From positions 1-21,252 of the forward strand of contig CAKSFQ010000030.1 in the NCBI GenBank assembly GCA_934454115.1: a DNA stretch of 21,252 nt, in the 5' to 3' direction. The notes below the pieces were generated by a model. That model was not told the DNA's origin. It did not search any database and saw only the letters and a list, made by a program, of their open reading frames with translations. Source of the DNA: an uncultured Clostridia bacterium. Its GTDB lineage: Bacteria > Bacillota > Clostridia > Monoglobales > Monoglobaceae. Below, piece by piece: positions 1-7,188 of this stretch. The position numbers and the translations under genes were made by a program. Position 1 is the first letter of the stretch. Each line of letters opens with the position of its first letter.

Positions 1-153
1 AAAGCCACCACCGGACAAGGAAACGTTGCCCTGAGAAACATCTTTTTTGCGAATCTCTGCGTTAAAAAAGTCTCGCAATCCGACAGGATTACTCGCTTTT
101 TTGCCTTGACCTTCATCAAAAAATATTGTTTCCAGGGTGCAAAGCAGTTTTGA
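1..153 (-). other. Unassigned partial open frame at the window edge
   Basis: On the minus strand a frame stays open from about position 198 to the window edge, and its last residues read GNVSLSGGGF. There is no ATG or convincing ribosome binding site. The plus strand is also open from base 1 to a TGA ending at 153, and another plus frame ends at 32-34 after KPPPDKETLP. I cannot tell which, if any, is real. The glycine-rich end of the minus frame faintly resembles the oxyanion region of patatin-like lipases, but this is only a guess. The stretch is more AT-rich than the genes that follow. Confidence 0.15.
3..28 (+). repeat. Left arm of imperfect inverted repeat
   Basis: This 26-base arm matches the reverse complement of 255-280 at 23 of 26 positions. 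The three differences are transitions at positions 7, 16 and 25, all in the same codon phase, which suggests a protein-coding remnant rather than a transposon end. The arms enclose about 226 bases and an off-centre terminator. Confidence 0.7.
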
Positions 154-186
154 ACATCGTAGTTTAAGCTTTAGACAAGAAGAAAA

Positions 187-220
187 GCCGCCGTAATACT
201 GACGTATACGGCGGTTTTTT
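187..220 (+). terminator. Intrinsic terminator, probably bidirectional
   Basis: The stem pairs CCGCCGT with ACGGCGG and, past one bulged A, ATAC with GTAT around a TGAC loop (188-214). It is followed by six T on the plus strand. On the minus strand it is followed by CTTTTCTTCTT, so it can also stop transcripts leaving the DMT transporter gene. Confidence 0.85.
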
Positions 221-254
221 GACGCAGTATAAACTTAAAATACGGCTTCAAAAC

Positions 255-280
255 CAATGTTTCCTTATCCGGTGGCGGCT
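255..280 (-). repeat. Right arm of imperfect inverted repeat
   Basis: Partner of 3-28. In the plus strand this arm lies in a short frame that opens after a TGA at about 218 and ends NVSLSGGG followed by TAA at 280-282, the same eight residues as the minus-strand frame of the left arm. No start codon is seen, so it is at most a gene remnant. Confidence 0.7.
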
Positions 281-314
281 AAAGCACCCGCCCTTTTTTT
301 CTTTGAAAGAAGGT

Positions 315-1196
315 CTACGCCTCGGTTCTTTGCTGATAAAAAAACATCACCACCGACACCGTACCGATGATTCCATAGCCAATCAAACTGTAAATATCCG
401 GTACCTGACCAAAGAGCAAAAAACCTAAGATTGCGGCAAAAATAACCTGGGTATAGTCATAGACCGAAATCTCCTTGGCCGGCGCTAAGGAATACGCCGT
501 CGTAATCGAAAACTGCCCACCGGCCGCCGCAAGTCCGGCCAAAAGCAGATAAAACAGCTGGATCGGCTGCATCGGATGAAAATCGATAAGCAAAAACGGC
601 AGGGTTACCAGGCAAGAAAAGGCCGAGAAAAAGAACACGATAAACGGCTTTCTCTCACCGCGCTGCCCCAAAACACGGACAAAGGTATAGGCCGCACCGG
701 CGCCGAGGCCGCCAAGCAAGCCGGCGGCCGCACCGAGCGAAAACAATCCCTGTCCACTGGGTTTTACGATAAACAGGCTCCCGATAAATGCGCCGATTAC
801 CGCCATAATCTGAAACGGCCGCATCTTCTCTTTCAGCAAGAGATAGGAGAACAAAATGGCAAAAAACGGCGAAAGCTTATTCAGCATCGACGCGTCCGAG
901 AGCAGCAGATGATCCACCGCGTAAAAATTGCCCAATATACCGACGGTTCCAAAGGCCGCACGCAGCAGCAGCGGCGTAAGATTTTCCTTATGAAACCGAA
1001 ACCTCTCTTCGGTGCGGAGCAGCACCCCCGCCGCAAACAACAGTGCGACCAGATTTCTGAAAAAGCTCTTTTGCACGGATGGCAGATCACCGGCCAGCCG
1101 TACAAAGGCGGTCATCAGCGCAAAACAGAATGCCGCGCACAAGATAGCAAGAATCCCCTTCTGCTTTTGCCTACTCTTTCCACTAGATTGTTTCAA
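315..1196 (-). CDS. DMT-superfamily (EamA-type) membrane transporter
   Basis: A 293-residue integral membrane protein with about ten hydrophobic segments arranged as two EamA repeats (roughly residues 12-145 and 155-290), the architecture of drug/metabolite exporters. The substrate cannot be read from sequence. In the first repeat FFRNLVALL follows helix 2, and the DASMLNKLSPFFAILFSYL stretch is typical of the family. The start is TTG at 1196: an AGAAGGG ribosome binding site lies 7 bases upstream, and the nearby ATG at 1220 is in another frame that stops after six codons. The gene starts 25 bases after the typA stop on the same strand with no terminator between, so it is probably co-transcribed with typA. 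The hairpin at 187-220 is the likely terminator. Confidence 0.88.
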   Translation of the reverse strand: MKQSSGKSRQKQKGILAILCAAFCFALMTAFVRLAGDLPSVQKSFFRNLVALLFAAGVLLRTEERFRFHKENLTPLLLRAAFGTVGILGNFYAVDHLLLSDASMLNKLSPFFAILFSYLLLKEKMRPFQIMAVIGAFIGSLFIVKPSGQGLFSLGAAAGLLGGLGAGAAYTFVRVLGQRGERKPFIVFFFSAFSCLVTLPFLLIDFHPMQPIQLFYLLLAGLAAAGGQFSITTAYSLAPAKEISVYDYTQVIFAAILGFLLFGQVPDIYSLIGYGIIGTVSVVMFFYQQRTEA

Positions 1197-1221
1197 AAAT
1201 CAACCCTTCTTCTGTTTCATG

Positions 1222-3045
1222 CTACGCCTTGTTCCGCGCGTTTGCTTTAGCGCGCAGCTGGTTGTTCAAAATCCGCTTTCTCAGCCGCAGACTCTCCGGC
1301 GTCACCTCTAAAAGCTCGTCGTCTGCCAAAAATTCCAGGCAGGCCTCCAGGCTCATTTGCTGCGGCGGCGTCAGACGCAGCGCCTCGTCACTGCCGGAAG
1401 CGCGCGTATTGGTCAGCTGCTTCTTTTTGCATACGTTGACGTTGATATCCTCACTCTTTGGCGAATAGCCGACAACCATTCCCTCATAAACCGCCGTGCC
1501 CGGCGTAATAAACATGGTACCGCGATCCTGCACCTTAAAGATGCCGTAGCCGACCGCCTCGCCGGTTTCAAAGGAGACCAGCGACCCGGTATGACGACGG
1601 TGAATCTCGCCCTTAAACGGCTGATAGCTGTCAAAGGTTGCGTTCATAATTCCCTCGCCGCGGGTATCGGTCAAAAACTCGCTCCGATATCCCAAAAGAC
1701 CGCGTGCCGGAATCAAATACTCCAGCCGCATCCGGCTTCCCTGCGGCGCCATCTGTACCATTTCTGCCTTTCTGGTTCCCATCTTCTCCATCACGGCGCC
1801 CATGCTCTCCTCCGGAACGTCAATAAGCAGCCGCTCCACCGGCTCGCAAAGCGTACCGTCAATTTCCTTCATCAGTACCTTCGGCGTGCTGACCGAAAAT
1901 TCGTAGCCCTCGCGGCGCATGGTCTCAATCAAAATGGAAATATGCATCTCGCCGCGGCCGGCCACCTTAAAGCTGTCCGTCGTTTCGCCGTCCGCAACCC
2001 GCAGCGACACATCCTTTAATAGTTCCCGATGCAGGCGGTCACGCAGCTGACGCGAGGTCACAAACTTCCCCTCACGGCCGGCAAACGGACTGTCATTGAC
2101 CGAAAACGTCATTTCGATGGTCGGTTCGCTGATCTTGACAAAGGGCAGCGGCTCCGGATAGTCTACCGCCGTCACCGTATCGCCGATCGTGATGTCGGTC
2201 ACTCCGGAAATACAGATGATATCGCCGACCTTTGCCTCAGTAACCGGAGTTCTCCCCAGTCCGTCAATCTGGTACATGTTCACGATCTTGGATCGATACG
2301 GGTCATGCTTTTTGTGATAGTCGCAGATCATGACCTCTTGATTCTGATGGATTTCACCCTGTTCAATCCGTCCGATGGCGATTCTGCCCACATACTCGTT
2401 ATAGTCGATCGAAGAAACCAGCATCTGCAGCGGTGCGGTCTCATCCCCCTCCGGCGCCGGGATATAGTTCTTGATCGTCTCAAATAAAACGGTCAAATCC
2501 TTGCCCGGCTCATATTGTGACAGCGATGCCGTACCGGCTCTGCCGGAACAGAAAATAACCGGGCTCTCCAACTGATCCTCATCCGCGTCCAGATCAATCA
2601 AGAGGTCTAAAATCTCATCCGGAATCTCGTCCAGCCGCGCGTCCGGCCGGTCGATCTTGTTGACGACGATAATGACGCGGTGCTTCATCTCCAGCGCCTT
2701 TTGCAGTACAAACCGCGTCTGCGGCATCGGCCCCTCTGCCGCGTCAATCAGCAAAATAACGCCGTTCACCATCTTTAAGATACGCTCTACCTCACCGCTG
2801 AAATCAGCGTGCCCCGGCGTATCAATAATATTCATCTTAATATCCTGATAGTAGACCGAGGTGTTTTTGGCAAGAATCGTGATACCGCGCTCCCGCTCCA
2901 AGTCATTATTATCCATGACCCGCTCCTCAACCACCTGGTTCTCTCTATAAATACCGCCCTGCTTGAGCATCTCGTCCACCAGGGTGGTTTTCCCGTGGTC
3001 AACGTGGGCAATAATCGCAATGTTTCTCAAATCTTCTCTCTTCAT
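1222..3045 (-). CDS. typA: Ribosome-associated translational GTPase TypA/BipA
   Basis: A 607-residue TypA/BipA, full length for the family. This cytoplasmic GTPase resembles EF-G, binds the 70S ribosome, and is linked to ribosome assembly and to stress and cold adaptation. The G-domain motifs are intact: G1 AHVDHGKT at residues 13-20, G2 RGIT at 53-56, G3 DTPGH at 75-79 and G4 NKID at 129-132. The C-terminal part has EF-G-like domains including RGEMHISILIETMRREG and the TypA-typical RGLLGYRSEFLTDTRGEG. The ATG at 3045 is chosen because AAAGGAG lies 8 bases upstream. Upstream in-frame codons would place the start near the -10 element. It is transcribed divergently from the ABC transporter operon and is followed by the DMT transporter gene. 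Confidence 0.97.
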   Translation of the reverse strand: MKREDLRNIAIIAHVDHGKTTLVDEMLKQGGIYRENQVVEERVMDNNDLERERGITILAKNTSVYYQDIKMNIIDTPGHADFSGEVERILKMVNGVILLIDAAEGPMPQTRFVLQKALEMKHRVIIVVNKIDRPDARLDEIPDEILDLLIDLDADEDQLESPVIFCSGRAGTASLSQYEPGKDLTVLFETIKNYIPAPEGDETAPLQMLVSSIDYNEYVGRIAIGRIEQGEIHQNQEVMICDYHKKHDPYRSKIVNMYQIDGLGRTPVTEAKVGDIICISGVTDITIGDTVTAVDYPEPLPFVKISEPTIEMTFSVNDSPFAGREGKFVTSRQLRDRLHRELLKDVSLRVADGETTDSFKVAGRGEMHISILIETMRREGYEFSVSTPKVLMKEIDGTLCEPVERLLIDVPEESMGAVMEKMGTRKAEMVQMAPQGSRMRLEYLIPARGLLGYRSEFLTDTRGEGIMNATFDSYQPFKGEIHRRHTGSLVSFETGEAVGYGIFKVQDRGTMFITPGTAVYEGMVVGYSPKSEDINVNVCKKKQLTNTRASGSDEALRLTPPQQMSLEACLEFLADDELLEVTPESLRLRKRILNNQLRAKANARNKA

Positions 3046-3074
3046 CCATTTCACTCCTTTAACGCATAACAAAT

Positions 3075-3103
3075 AGTATACCACAGATTTAATTGGTTGT
3101 AAA
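3075..3103 (-). promoter_or_regulatory. Sigma-A-type promoter of typA
   Basis: Reading the minus strand, TTTACA (3103-3098), a 17-base spacer and TATACT (3080-3075). Transcription should start near 3068, leaving a short leader before the typA ribosome binding site. Confidence 0.75.
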
Positions 3104-3158
3104 CGGCAATGATAGACAAAACCTGCGCCGTATTTTTCAAAAAATTAAAAATTTTCTC

Positions 3159-3187
3159 TTGACAAATCAAAAAAACCGTGCTACAAT
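3159..3187 (+). promoter_or_regulatory. Promoter of the ABC transporter operon
   Basis: TTGACA (3159-3164), 17 bases, TACAAT (3182-3187). The predicted start near 3194 leaves a 160-base leader before the first gene. The leader begins with a purine-rich stretch in which GAGACGAG and GAGATGAG words recur. Confidence 0.85.
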
Positions 3188-3265
3188 GGCGGAAAGAGAG
3201 ACGAGATGAGCAAAGTTTAGAGCAGAGATGAGACGAGTGTATGTGAATATGCATTAGACTTTTCT

Positions 3266-3295
3266 GCCTCCAGGACGTGTGTCGGGGCTTTTTTT
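3266..3295 (+). terminator. Leader terminator / possible attenuator before the ABC operon
   Basis: GCCTC (3266-3270) pairs with GGGGC (3284-3288) including one G-T pair, GAC (3274-3276) pairs with GTC (3281-3283), and CAG is bulged. Seven T follow directly. It sits between a strong promoter and the first gene, so some transcripts should stop here. I see no T-box antiterminator and recognise no riboswitch class. The signal that would control read-through is unknown. Confidence 0.55.
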
Positions 3296-3354
3296 ATTGC
3301 CGATTGTAGGCAGAGAGCAAATACAGTCTCTCAAAAAGAAAAGGAGAGATCATC

Positions 3355-4386
3355 ATGAACAAAACAAGGAAAACATCAAAAAAACTGGCGGCAATCACCA
3401 TGGCGGCGCTTCTCGGCATGTCGGCGCTGACCGGCTGCGGCGGCGCAAAGACCCAGACCGGGACGGAAGGCGGTACAGATACCAAGGTTTATAAGGTTGG
3501 CGTGGTACAGTATGCCGATCACCCGTCTCTGGATAACTGCCGTGAGGGCTTTTTGGAAGGATTAAAGGAAGCCGGCTTTGAAGAAGGCAAGAACTTAGAG
3601 ATCAGCGCAAAGTCCGCCCAGGGCAATGACGCCACCAACGTCCAGATCGCACAGAGCTTTGTCAGCGACAAAATGGATCTGGTCTGCGGCATTGCAACCC
3701 CCTCCGCCATGGCGCTGTATAACGCTTGCTATGAACGCAAGATTCCCGTCATCTTTAACGCGGTATCCGATCCGGTACAGGCAAAGCTGGCAAAGAGCGC
3801 CACAGAGGCAATGCCCGGCATCTCCGGCATTTCGGACGCGCTGCCGGTTACACAGCAGCTAAAACTGATTCGCGACATTCTGCCGGATGCGAAAAAAATC
3901 GGCATTGTCTACACCACCAGTGAGGCAAACTCGGTCAGCACCATCGCCGAATATAAAGAGCTTGCCGGTGAATACGGATTTGAAATTGTTGAAAAGGGAA
4001 TTTCCAACGCGGCAGAATTACCGCAGGCGATGGATATTTTGGTCGGCCAGGTTGATTGTATCTCCAACATGACCGATAACACGGTGGTTAACAACCTGCC
4101 GGTGGAACTGGAAAAGGCCAACGCGAAAAAGATTCCCGTCTTTGGATCGGAAGAAGAACAGGTTGCAAACGGCTGTATCGCCTCTGCCGGGATTGACTAT
4201 ATCGCACTCGGCAAACAGGCCGGCGCTATGGCTGCCAAGGTGTTAAAGGGCGAGGATATCGCATCCATGCCCTATGAGACGATTACCGAAAGCAAGGTCA
4301 CGATAAACCCGTCAGCCGCGGAGGCGCTCGGCATTTCCATTCCGGAATCCGTACGGTCCGCCGCCGAGATCAGAGAGGGCAAATAA
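3355..4386 (+). CDS. ABC importer substrate-binding lipoprotein (ABC_sub_bind / TrpX-like)
   Basis: A 343-residue solute-binding lipoprotein. The N-terminus has a basic stretch (NKTRKTSKK), a hydrophobic core and an LTGC lipobox with the acylated cysteine at residue 28, so it should be anchored on the outer face of the membrane. The mature part has the two-lobed periplasmic-binding fold of the ABC_sub_bind family (KVGVVQYADHPSLDN near the start, GIVYTTSEANS in the middle, FGSEEEQV and GIDYIALGKQAG later). Related proteins in streptococci (TrpX) are predicted to bind tryptophan or similar aromatic compounds, but specificity here is inference. AGGAGA lies 8 bases before the ATG. It is the first gene of a transporter operon with permease and ATPase downstream. 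Confidence 0.9.
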   Translation: MNKTRKTSKKLAAITMAALLGMSALTGCGGAKTQTGTEGGTDTKVYKVGVVQYADHPSLDNCREGFLEGLKEAGFEEGKNLEISAKSAQGNDATNVQIAQSFVSDKMDLVCGIATPSAMALYNACYERKIPVIFNAVSDPVQAKLAKSATEAMPGISGISDALPVTQQLKLIRDILPDAKKIGIVYTTSEANSVSTIAEYKELAGEYGFEIVEKGISNAAELPQAMDILVGQVDCISNMTDNTVVNNLPVELEKANAKKIPVFGSEEEQVANGCIASAGIDYIALGKQAGAMAAKVLKGEDIASMPYETITESKVTINPSAAEALGISIPESVRSAAEIREGK

Positions 4387-4401
4387 GAATTGAATTTTAA
4401 A

Positions 4402-4422
4402 AGGGGTGCGCACTGCACCCCT
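4402..4422 (+). promoter_or_regulatory. Intra-operon hairpin between lipoprotein and permease genes
   Basis: An 8-base perfect stem (AGGGGTGC with GCACCCCT) around the loop GCACT, followed by CTCATTTTTA. It sits just after the binding-protein stop codon. Such hairpins often act as partial terminators or 3'-end stabilisers, giving more binding protein than permease. That role is inferred. Confidence 0.6.
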
Positions 4423-4445
4423 CATTTTTACCGGGAGGCATGGTT

Positions 4446-5342
4446 ATGAGCGATGCAATCATCAGCATTTTGGAACAAGGCCTGATTTATGGAATCATGG
4501 CGCTTGGCGTCTATATCAGTTATACGATTCTGGATTTTCCCGATTTGTCGGTGGACGGCACCTTTCCGCTGGGTACGGCGGTCTGCGTCAGCCTGATTTC
4601 GATCGGCGTAAACCCCTGGCTTTGTCTTTTGATTGCCTTCCTGGCCGGCTGCCTTGCCGGAACGGTCACCGGCATTTTCAACGTACATCTTAAGATCAAA
4701 AACCTGCTCTGCGGTATTTTGACTATGACAGCGCTGTATTCCATCAACTACCGCATTGCCGGCGCCTCGAATTTGTTTATGGATATGAGTCAGCCGACCA
4801 TCTTTACCGGCGCGGCCGCATGGCTCCCGGTTTCTATTTCTAAATTGGCGGTTGTTGCCGTCATCGCCCTGATTGTCAAGCTGCTGATGGACTGGTACCT
4901 GCGTACCAAATCCGGGTTTTTGCTGCGTAGCGTCGGCGATAACGAGCAGCTGGTCACCACGCTTGCCAAAAACGCCGGTTATGTTAAAATCTTAGGTCTG
5001 GCGCTTTCCAATGGTCTGGTGGCGCTCTCCGGCGCGGTGAATGCGCAGTACACCCGCCAGTTTTCGGTTGCCGGCGGCACCGGAACGGTTGTCATGGGCT
5101 TGGCCGCCGTCATCATCGGCGCGGCCGTCTTTCGTAAGGTGCGGTTCGTCCGCGTTACCACCGGCGTTATCTTCGGTATGATGATTTATAAGGCATGCAC
5201 CTACGCCGCGCTGGCATCCGGACTTCAGGCTATGGACACCAATTTAGTGATCACAGTGCTGTTTGTCATTGCGCTTTGCATCAACCAGTTTTTGTTAGAA
5301 AAAGAGAAGAAAGGCAAGGTGAGCGGCCGTGCTGCAGATTGA
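4446..5342 (+). CDS. ABC importer permease (TrpY-like, BPD_transp_2 family)
   Basis: A 298-residue multi-spanning membrane protein with about eight to ten hydrophobic segments, of the branched-chain-amino-acid/ribose permease class that partners ABC_sub_bind proteins. Family features include the early DFPDLSVDGTFPLG segment, GTVTGIFNVHLKIKNLLCGI, and GFLLRSVGDNEQLVTTLAKN near the middle, which probably contacts the ATPase. Two ATGs are possible. The one at 4446 is 7 bases after GGGAGG, while the one at 4440 is only one base away, so 4446 is chosen. Its 3' end overlaps the ATPase gene by 14 bases, as expected for co-translated subunits. Confidence 0.88.
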   Translation: MSDAIISILEQGLIYGIMALGVYISYTILDFPDLSVDGTFPLGTAVCVSLISIGVNPWLCLLIAFLAGCLAGTVTGIFNVHLKIKNLLCGILTMTALYSINYRIAGASNLFMDMSQPTIFTGAAAWLPVSISKLAVVAVIALIVKLLMDWYLRTKSGFLLRSVGDNEQLVTTLAKNAGYVKILGLALSNGLVALSGAVNAQYTRQFSVAGGTGTVVMGLAAVIIGAAVFRKVRFVRVTTGVIFGMMIYKACTYAALASGLQAMDTNLVITVLFVIALCINQFLLEKEKKGKVSGRAAD

Positions 5343-6102
5343 ATCGATTCATAAAACCTTTTATCCGGGAACCATCGATGAAAAAGTGTTGTTCACGGAT
5401 TTTAATCTCACCATCCGCGACCGTGAGTTTGTCACCGTGATCGGCTCCAACGGCTCCGGAAAGACCACGCTTTTAAACATGATCGCCGGAGATATCAGGC
5501 CGGACGGCGGCAAAATCCTGCTGGATCACAAGGATTTAAGCCCGGTTCCCAACTTTCGCCGTGCGCGCGACATCGGCCGTGTCTTTCAGAATCCGGCAGT
5601 CGGCACCTGTCCCGGCATGACAATCTGGGAAAACCTTTCCATTGCCGATAATAAGGCAAAGTCGTTCGGTCTCTCCTTTGGGTTAAACCGAAAACGGAAG
5701 GAATTTTATCAGTCGCAGTTAGAGCTTTTGGGCATGGGACTGGAGAATCGCATGAACACCAAGGCCGGTACGCTCTCCGGCGGTCAGCGACAGGCATTGG
5801 CGCTGATTATGGCAACGCTGGTACGTCCAAAGCTACTGCTTTTGGATGAACACACCGCCGCCCTCGACCCCAAATCCGGCGACAGTGTCATGGAACTGAC
5901 CCAAAAAATTGTCGAAGAGAAAAAGATCACCACCATGATGATTACCCATAACCTCCGCTACGCGGTGTCCTACGGTACCCGTACCGTTATGATGCATGAA
6001 GGGGACATCGTTTTAGACCGCAGCGGCGAAGAACGGGCGCAAACCGGGATTGACGATTATCTGAAGATTTTTAACGAAATCAGCATTGAGTGCGGAAACT
6101 AA
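5329..6102 (+). CDS. ABC importer ATP-binding protein (TrpZ-like)
   Basis: A 257-residue ABC ATPase that should power uptake with the two preceding subunits. The motifs are intact: Walker A GSNGSGKT at residues 39-46, Q-loop Q87 in VFQNPAVG, signature LSGGQ at 149-153, Walker B LLLLDE at 169-174 with the D-loop ALDP, and switch histidine H207 in MITHN. Translation starts at GTG 5329, 6 bases after AAGGTGA and inside the permease gene. The stop codon is part of TAAGGAGG, which serves the next gene. The EHTAALDP sequence after Walker B is typical of this transporter subgroup. Confidence 0.93.
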   Translation: MLQIESIHKTFYPGTIDEKVLFTDFNLTIRDREFVTVIGSNGSGKTTLLNMIAGDIRPDGGKILLDHKDLSPVPNFRRARDIGRVFQNPAVGTCPGMTIWENLSIADNKAKSFGLSFGLNRKRKEFYQSQLELLGMGLENRMNTKAGTLSGGQRQALALIMATLVRPKLLLLDEHTAALDPKSGDSVMELTQKIVEEKKITTMMITHNLRYAVSYGTRTVMMHEGDIVLDRSGEERAQTGIDDYLKIFNEISIECGN

Positions 6103-6112
6103 GGAGGACGGC

Positions 6113-6322
6113 ATGGATCCCGAAAAGATAAAACGAATCAGCTTTCTCTCACAGAAATCGCGCAGAGAGCCGCTGACCGAGGAAGAAAAGGCAGAACAAA
6201 AACAACTGCGCGAGGAATATATCGCGGCGTTTCGCGGAAACTTAAAACGTCAGCTGGACAACATCGAGATCATCCGTCCGGACGGCAGCCGGCAAACGCT
6301 GACGCCGAAAAAGAAGTCCTAG
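6113..6322 (+). CDS. DUF896 (UPF0291, YnzC-like) small cytoplasmic protein
   Basis: A 69-residue protein of the DUF896 family, found mainly in Bacillota. It begins MDPEKIKRISFLSQKSR, followed by the conserved LTEEEKAEQKQLREEYIAAF block, FRGNLKRQLDNI, and a C-terminal PDG motif. The N-terminal half should form two antiparallel helices, and the charged tail is likely flexible. In Bacillus, YnzC is encoded next to yneA in the SOS regulon, but its biochemical role is unknown. AAGGAGG overlaps the ATPase stop codon and lies 5 bases before this ATG, so the gene is translated from the transporter mRNA. An in-frame ATG at 6086 lies upstream inside the ATPase gene and lacks a comparable site. Confidence 0.88.
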   Translation: MDPEKIKRISFLSQKSRREPLTEEEKAEQKQLREEYIAAFRGNLKRQLDNIEIIRPDGSRQTLTPKKKS

Positions 6323-6336
6323 CGGATTACCGAGTA

Positions 6337-6370
6337 TTGGGCGCAGCGAAAGCGGAAATCCGTCTCCCAA
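6337..6370. terminator. Weak hairpin between convergent genes
   Basis: TTGGG (6337-6341) pairs with CCCAA (6366-6370), with an inner CGGA/TCCG hairpin (6353-6362). There is no good T-run on either side. It is the only candidate for ending the DUF896 and endonuclease III transcripts, which converge here. The rest of 6323-6428 shows nothing. Confidence 0.3.
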
Positions 6371-6428
6371 AAGCAGTATTTTCACAAATTTGCCTGTTTA
6401 AGCCATATTGTGTTCGTCTCCCGTGTGC

Positions 6429-7073
6429 CTAGACTCCGATTTTGGGGCAAAGCTGCGCAACCGGACAGGTATCGCACTTCGGCGCGCGGGCGCTGCAATA
6501 GGCGCGGCCGTGATAAACTAACTGGTGGCAGAAACTGCCCCAGTTTTTTTGTGGAACAACCTTTTGCAGGTCAAGTTCGATTTTATAAGGCTCCTTCTGC
6601 TTCGTTAGCCCCATGCGGTTCGACAGACGGGTCGCATGCGTATCAACCACCACGCCGGGAATCCCGAAAAAGTCGCCCAGCACCAGGTTTGCCGTTTTGC
6701 GGCCCACGCCCGGCAGCGACAAAAGCGCGTCCATGCTTGCCGGAACCGAACCGTCATATTTTTCGATCAGCATTTTGCAGCAGCCAATGATGTTTTTCGC
6801 CTTATTGCGGAAGAATCCGGTCGATCGGATATCCTCCTGCAAGGTCAGCTCGTCCGCATTGGCGAAAGCGTATACATCGGGATATTTGACAAACAGATCC
6901 TTGGTGACGATATTGACCCTGGCGTCGGTACACTGCGCGGCAAGCTGAGTCGCAATCAAAAGCTGCAGCGCGTTTTTGTAGTCCAGCGTACAGGCCGCAT
7001 CGTCATACACCCGGTCAAAAATGTCAATCATGTGAAGCACCCGTTCCCGTTTTGCCGAAAACGTCTCGCGCAT
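6429..7073 (-). CDS. nth: Endonuclease III, DNA glycosylase/AP lyase
   Basis: A 214-residue endonuclease III, the usual length. It removes oxidised pyrimidines in base excision repair and cleaves the resulting abasic site. It has the helix-hairpin-helix LPGVGRKTA with catalytic lysine K126, the catalytic aspartate D144 in VVVDTHATRL, and a C-terminal [4Fe-4S] loop with C193, C200, C203 and C209 in the expected C-x6-C-x2-C-x5-C spacing. The ATG at 7073 is 6 bases after GGGGGA. An upstream TTG would add six residues but has no binding site. It is divergent from glyA, and its promoter overlaps that of glyA. Confidence 0.96.
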   Translation of the reverse strand: MRETFSAKRERVLHMIDIFDRVYDDAACTLDYKNALQLLIATQLAAQCTDARVNIVTKDLFVKYPDVYAFANADELTLQEDIRSTGFFRNKAKNIIGCCKMLIEKYDGSVPASMDALLSLPGVGRKTANLVLGDFFGIPGVVVDTHATRLSNRMGLTKQKEPYKIELDLQKVVPQKNWGSFCHQLVYHGRAYCSARAPKCDTCPVAQLCPKIGV

Positions 7074-7085
7074 TGAAATTCCCCC

Positions 7086-7114
7086 TTGCAAATTGTCGAT
7101 AAAACGATTATAAT
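7086..7114 (+). promoter_or_regulatory. Promoter of the glyA operon
   Basis: TTGCAA (7086-7091), 17 bases, TATAAT (7109-7114), with the start expected near 7121. The -35 lies just upstream of the nth ribosome binding site on the other strand. Confidence 0.78.
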
Positions 7115-7135
7115 ATAGAATATCAAAAGATGCAA
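7107..7135 (-). promoter_or_regulatory. Promoter of nth, overlapping the glyA promoter
   Basis: On the minus strand, TTGCAT (7135-7130), 17 bases, TATAAT (7112-7107). The -10 shares four bases with the glyA -10 in the palindrome ATTATAAT, so two polymerases cannot bind at once. Confidence 0.7.
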
Positions 7136-7188
7136 GTGCCGGATCGGATTTTTACCGGTTCGGCCGCAAAAAAGCTTGGAGGTATCAT

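Noticed and set aside
576..1250. Long plus-strand frame opposite the DMT transporter
   Set aside because: It is antisense to a recognised gene, rich in Lys, Arg and Gln as expected from a reversed membrane-protein gene, and has no ribosome binding site.
3194..3300. T-box or guanidine-II riboswitch in the ABC operon leader
   Set aside because: There is no UGGN antiterminator bulge or specifier arm. The two ACGA words are not in loops closed by complementary stems.
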